From positions 1 to 64,000 of the forward strand of contig CBFIHR010000001.1 of NCBI GenBank assembly GCA_965662365.1: a DNA stretch of 64,000 nt, read 5' to 3'. A program made the position numbers and the translations under genes. Every line of letters begins with the position of its first letter. Position 1 is the stretch's first letter. Shown in pieces: positions 62,427 to 64,000 of this stretch. The notes under the pieces are model-generated. The model saw nothing but the letters and a program-made list of their open reading frames with translations. It searched no databases and had not been told where the DNA came from. Source of the DNA: CAWVWD01 sp965662365 (GTDB lineage Bacteria > Bacteroidota > Bacteroidia > Chitinophagales > Saprospiraceae).

Positions 62427-62786
62427 CGTCCTAAGTAATGCTCAAAAAATAACTTTCCGACTTGAACCATTTAAACCTATCTAGAATATTAGGTTTGTTG
62501 AAATTAAACCTCTGATTTAATTTTTGAGTGTTCTTAATAATAGTAGTGGAAATTTTAATATTTTGATTTTATAGCAATCGCAAGAAAAGAAATTGAATCA
62601 CAGAAAATAGTATTCAATAACTTTCATAGCTCGAAAATATTGAAATTTCGCTACAAATTTTCTTGCGATTGCCATAATTTTGATTTCAATTGGTTCTCCA
62701 AATTTACAAAGTTGTCATAAGAAATCACATTTAATCGATCTTTTATTTTAACAAACTGTGTAAAAATCAACATTTCTATCAATCCT
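62427..62786. other. Gene-free region with a long inverted repeat
   Basis: This contains the inverted repeat 62574-62672. A 63-codon reverse frame (62651-62842) overlaps the prmA end and I do not accept it as a gene. The rest is AT-rich and featureless. Confidence 0.45.
62574..62672. repeat. Inverted repeat, 15-bp perfect arms, about 69-base spacer
   Basis: GCAATCGCAAGAAAA (62574-62588) and TTTTCTTGCGATTGC (62658-62672) are exact inverted copies; similarity extends outward to about 19 of 20 (TTAT before one arm, ATAA after the other). No gene lies between them. Confidence 0.7.
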
Positions 62787-63611
62787 CTAAGATAAACCAA
62801 CCAACATGCACAACCAATTATTCTTAATCGACACTTTTTCAATCAATAAATCATTCTCCGTACATGCTTGACGCAATATCGCCTCATCTTCCTTCAAAAA
62901 ACCAGAAATAATCAGCTTACCAGCTTCCGCCAATTTAGATTTCAACTCTGATAAAGTTGCCAAAATCACATTTCGATTAATATTCGCCAAAATTACATCA
63001 TAATCCTGTCCTTCGATCGCCTCGATTGTTCCTTCAAAAGTATTGATATTATGAACTTGATTAATCGCCGCATTTTCAATTGTATTCAAATACGACTCAT
63101 TTTCTATATCTACCGCATCAATCACCGTTGCCCCCAACTTCGACGCCAAAATCGCCAAAATCCCGGTACCGCAACCATAATCAAAAACTCGTTTACCTTC
63201 AAAATCCAGTCCTTGCATCACGTCCATCACCATGAAAGTTGTCTCATGATGCCCAGTCCCGAATGCCATTTTCGGATTAATAACCAACTCAAACTGCACC
63301 GTCGGAATCGGCTCGTGAAAAGACGCCCGAACCGCACAAAAATCTCGAACAACAACAGGTTTGAAACTCGCTTCCCATTGAGCATTCCAGTTTTGTTCAG
63401 CAATTTCTTCTACATCATACTCAAAGTTGAACTGCTCTTTCAAACGCTCCACTTCCTCTTGAACGGCCTTCGTATTATCACGGTTAGAAATGTACGCATC
63501 AACACCATTTTCAGTTGTTTCAAACGTATCAAAGCCCAACTGTCCCAAAAAAGCAGTGATAATCTCCCCCATTTCAGGCGAAGTCACTATTTTATAATTA
63601 TGATAGAGCAT
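62787..63611 (-). CDS. prmA: PrmA, ribosomal protein L11 methyltransferase
   Basis: This 274-residue SAM enzyme trimethylates L11. The PrmA features are NWNAQWEASFKPVVV (residues about 74-88), INPKMAFGTGHHETTFMVMD (111-130), the SAM-binding VFDYGCGTGILAILASKLGA (142-161) and ILANINRNVI (catalytic-loop variant of NP/NPPY). Length is normal for the shorter Bacteroidota PrmA. It follows tpiA on the same strand, 122 bp downstream, across a hairpin region. Confidence 0.93.
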   Translation of the reverse strand: MLYHNYKIVTSPEMGEIITAFLGQLGFDTFETTENGVDAYISNRDNTKAVQEEVERLKEQFNFEYDVEEIAEQNWNAQWEASFKPVVVRDFCAVRASFHEPIPTVQFELVINPKMAFGTGHHETTFMVMDVMQGLDFEGKRVFDYGCGTGILAILASKLGATVIDAVDIENESYLNTIENAAINQVHNINTFEGTIEAIEGQDYDVILANINRNVILATLSELKSKLAEAGKLIISGFLKEDEAILRQACTENDLLIEKVSIKNNWLCMLVGLS

Positions 63612-63676
63612 CTTTTTGGTTTAAATAATTTCATAGTTTAAATCTTGCAGTTTTCGTAGTTTCGTAGTTGCAATAA

Positions 63677-63716
63677 TTTCGTAGTTTTAAAAACCACAAT
63701 TACTAAAACTACGAAA
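63677..63716. terminator. Hairpin between tpiA and prmA
   Basis: TTTCGTAGTTTTA (63677-63689) and TAAAACTACGAAA (63704-63716) form a 13-bp perfect stem. Two further TTTCGTAGTT copies lie next to it at 63652-63669. It is downstream of tpiA on the reverse strand and may end or attenuate its transcript. Confidence 0.6.
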
Positions 63717-63733
63717 CTAAAAAACCACTCAAA

Positions 63734-64000
63734 CTAAATCGCATTTATAATCGGCACAAAATTTTCGACCGTCAAAGACGCACCGCCAACTAAGCCACCA
63801 TCAACATCAGCACAACCGAATAATTCGTTCGCATTATTTGGTTTTACGCTACCGCCATACAAAATCGTCGTATCGTCAGCCACTGCCTCACCATACTTTT
63901 CAGCGATTACTGCACGCAATGCTTTTTGAGTCGCTTGAGCCTGTTCAGGAGAAGCCGTCACACCAGTTCCGATAGCCCAAATCGGTTCGTAAGCAATCAC
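63734..64000 (-). CDS. tpiA: Triosephosphate isomerase, C-terminal part (cut by window edge)
   Basis: These are the last 88 codons of TpiA; the N-terminal two-thirds, including the catalytic Lys and His, lie beyond 64000. AYEPIWAIGTG holds the catalytic Glu and the mobile loop, ILYGGSVKPNNA binds phosphate, and DVDGGLVGGASL completes the site. The enzyme interconverts dihydroxyacetone phosphate and glyceraldehyde 3-phosphate. It lies upstream of prmA on the same strand. Confidence 0.95.
   Translation of the reverse strand: MIAYEPIWAIGTGVTASPEQAQATQKALRAVIAEKYGEAVADDTTILYGGSVKPNNANELFGCADVDGGLVGGASLTVENFVPIINAI

Noticed and set aside
62651..62842. 63-codon reverse-strand frame downstream of prmA
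   Set aside because: It overlaps the 3' end of prmA in another frame, its end lies in the inverted-repeat arm, and its composition shows no domain or signal. Likely a chance frame.
1..64000. tRNA, rRNA, CRISPR array, prophage, restriction or toxin-antitoxin module
   Set aside because: I looked for cloverleaf-like T-arm motifs, regularly spaced repeats and typical proteins on both strands and found none convincing.

Overview
This window is a chromosomal stretch of an AT-rich (roughly 35% GC by eye) Bacteroidota bacterium. Evidence for the phylum: signal peptides ending in an AQ-type junction, several type IX secretion (T9SS) C-terminal sorting domains, a gliding-motility-associated (CHU_C) C-terminus on a SprB-repeat protein, a PorV/PorQ-like barrel, few visible Shine-Dalgarno sequences, and -7 boxes of the TAnnTTTG type. 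The 480-residue Thermus-type isocitrate dehydrogenase and the large SprB and FG-GAP surface proteins would suit a Saprospiria- or Chitinophagia-like lineage, but genus cannot be fixed from the sequence. I found no rRNA, tRNA, CRISPR array, intact insertion sequence or prophage. This is core and surface-proteome chromosome rather than a mobile island.

Layout. 1-3.4 kb: a DUF2891-type lipoprotein (cut by the left edge) and a GH13-like glycosidase. 3.5-6.2 kb: a Crp/Fnr regulator divergent from a SulP transporter whose frame is broken by one base in an A-run and whose C-terminus carries an NTF2/SnoaL-like domain instead of STAS. 6.2-16 kb: surface and secreted block: CotH-kinase protein, an FG-GAP/UnbV/vanadium-haloperoxidase fusion, and a large T9SS adhesin-like protein. 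16-24 kb: rhomboid plus membrane-anchored MtfA-like peptidase, monoacylglycerol-lipase-like hydrolase, carboxypeptidase-regulatory-domain protein, GH57/DUF3536 protein, TrmH-family RNA methyltransferase. 24-32 kb: putative inorganic-carbon region: CbbR/CcmR-like LysR regulator, two small unknown genes, isocitrate dehydrogenase, SulP, beta-carbonic anhydrase, SulP. 32-39 kb: small unknowns, EamA transporter, peroxiredoxin, ClpS, UvrA, sugar porter. 40-53.5 kb: PorV-like barrel plus helix-hairpin-helix outer-membrane protein, a Lys/Ala/Cys repeat protein, OmpA-family protein, a fourth SulP, a lipid kinase, and a 1365-residue SprB-repeat protein. 53.5-64 kb: small envelope proteins, sterol-desaturase-like enzyme, glycosyltransferase 9, RlpA-SPOR protein, NrtR-like regulator, MazG-like, STAS, Fur, an L7/L12-C-domain-like protein, PrmA, and the C-terminal part of triosephosphate isomerase cut by the right edge.

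How genes may work together. The strongest systems-level signal is repetition of SulP anion transporters (four in 64 kb). Two of them flank a beta-carbonic anhydrase near a CbbR-type LysR regulator and isocitrate dehydrogenase, which makes 2-oxoglutarate and CO2. Bicarbonate uptake and interconversion is a reasonable inference, not a demonstrated function. The second theme is T9SS export of large surface proteins. The third is a set of non-coding dyads, including a recurring AGGTTTnnTAAACTT element, lying only between genes.
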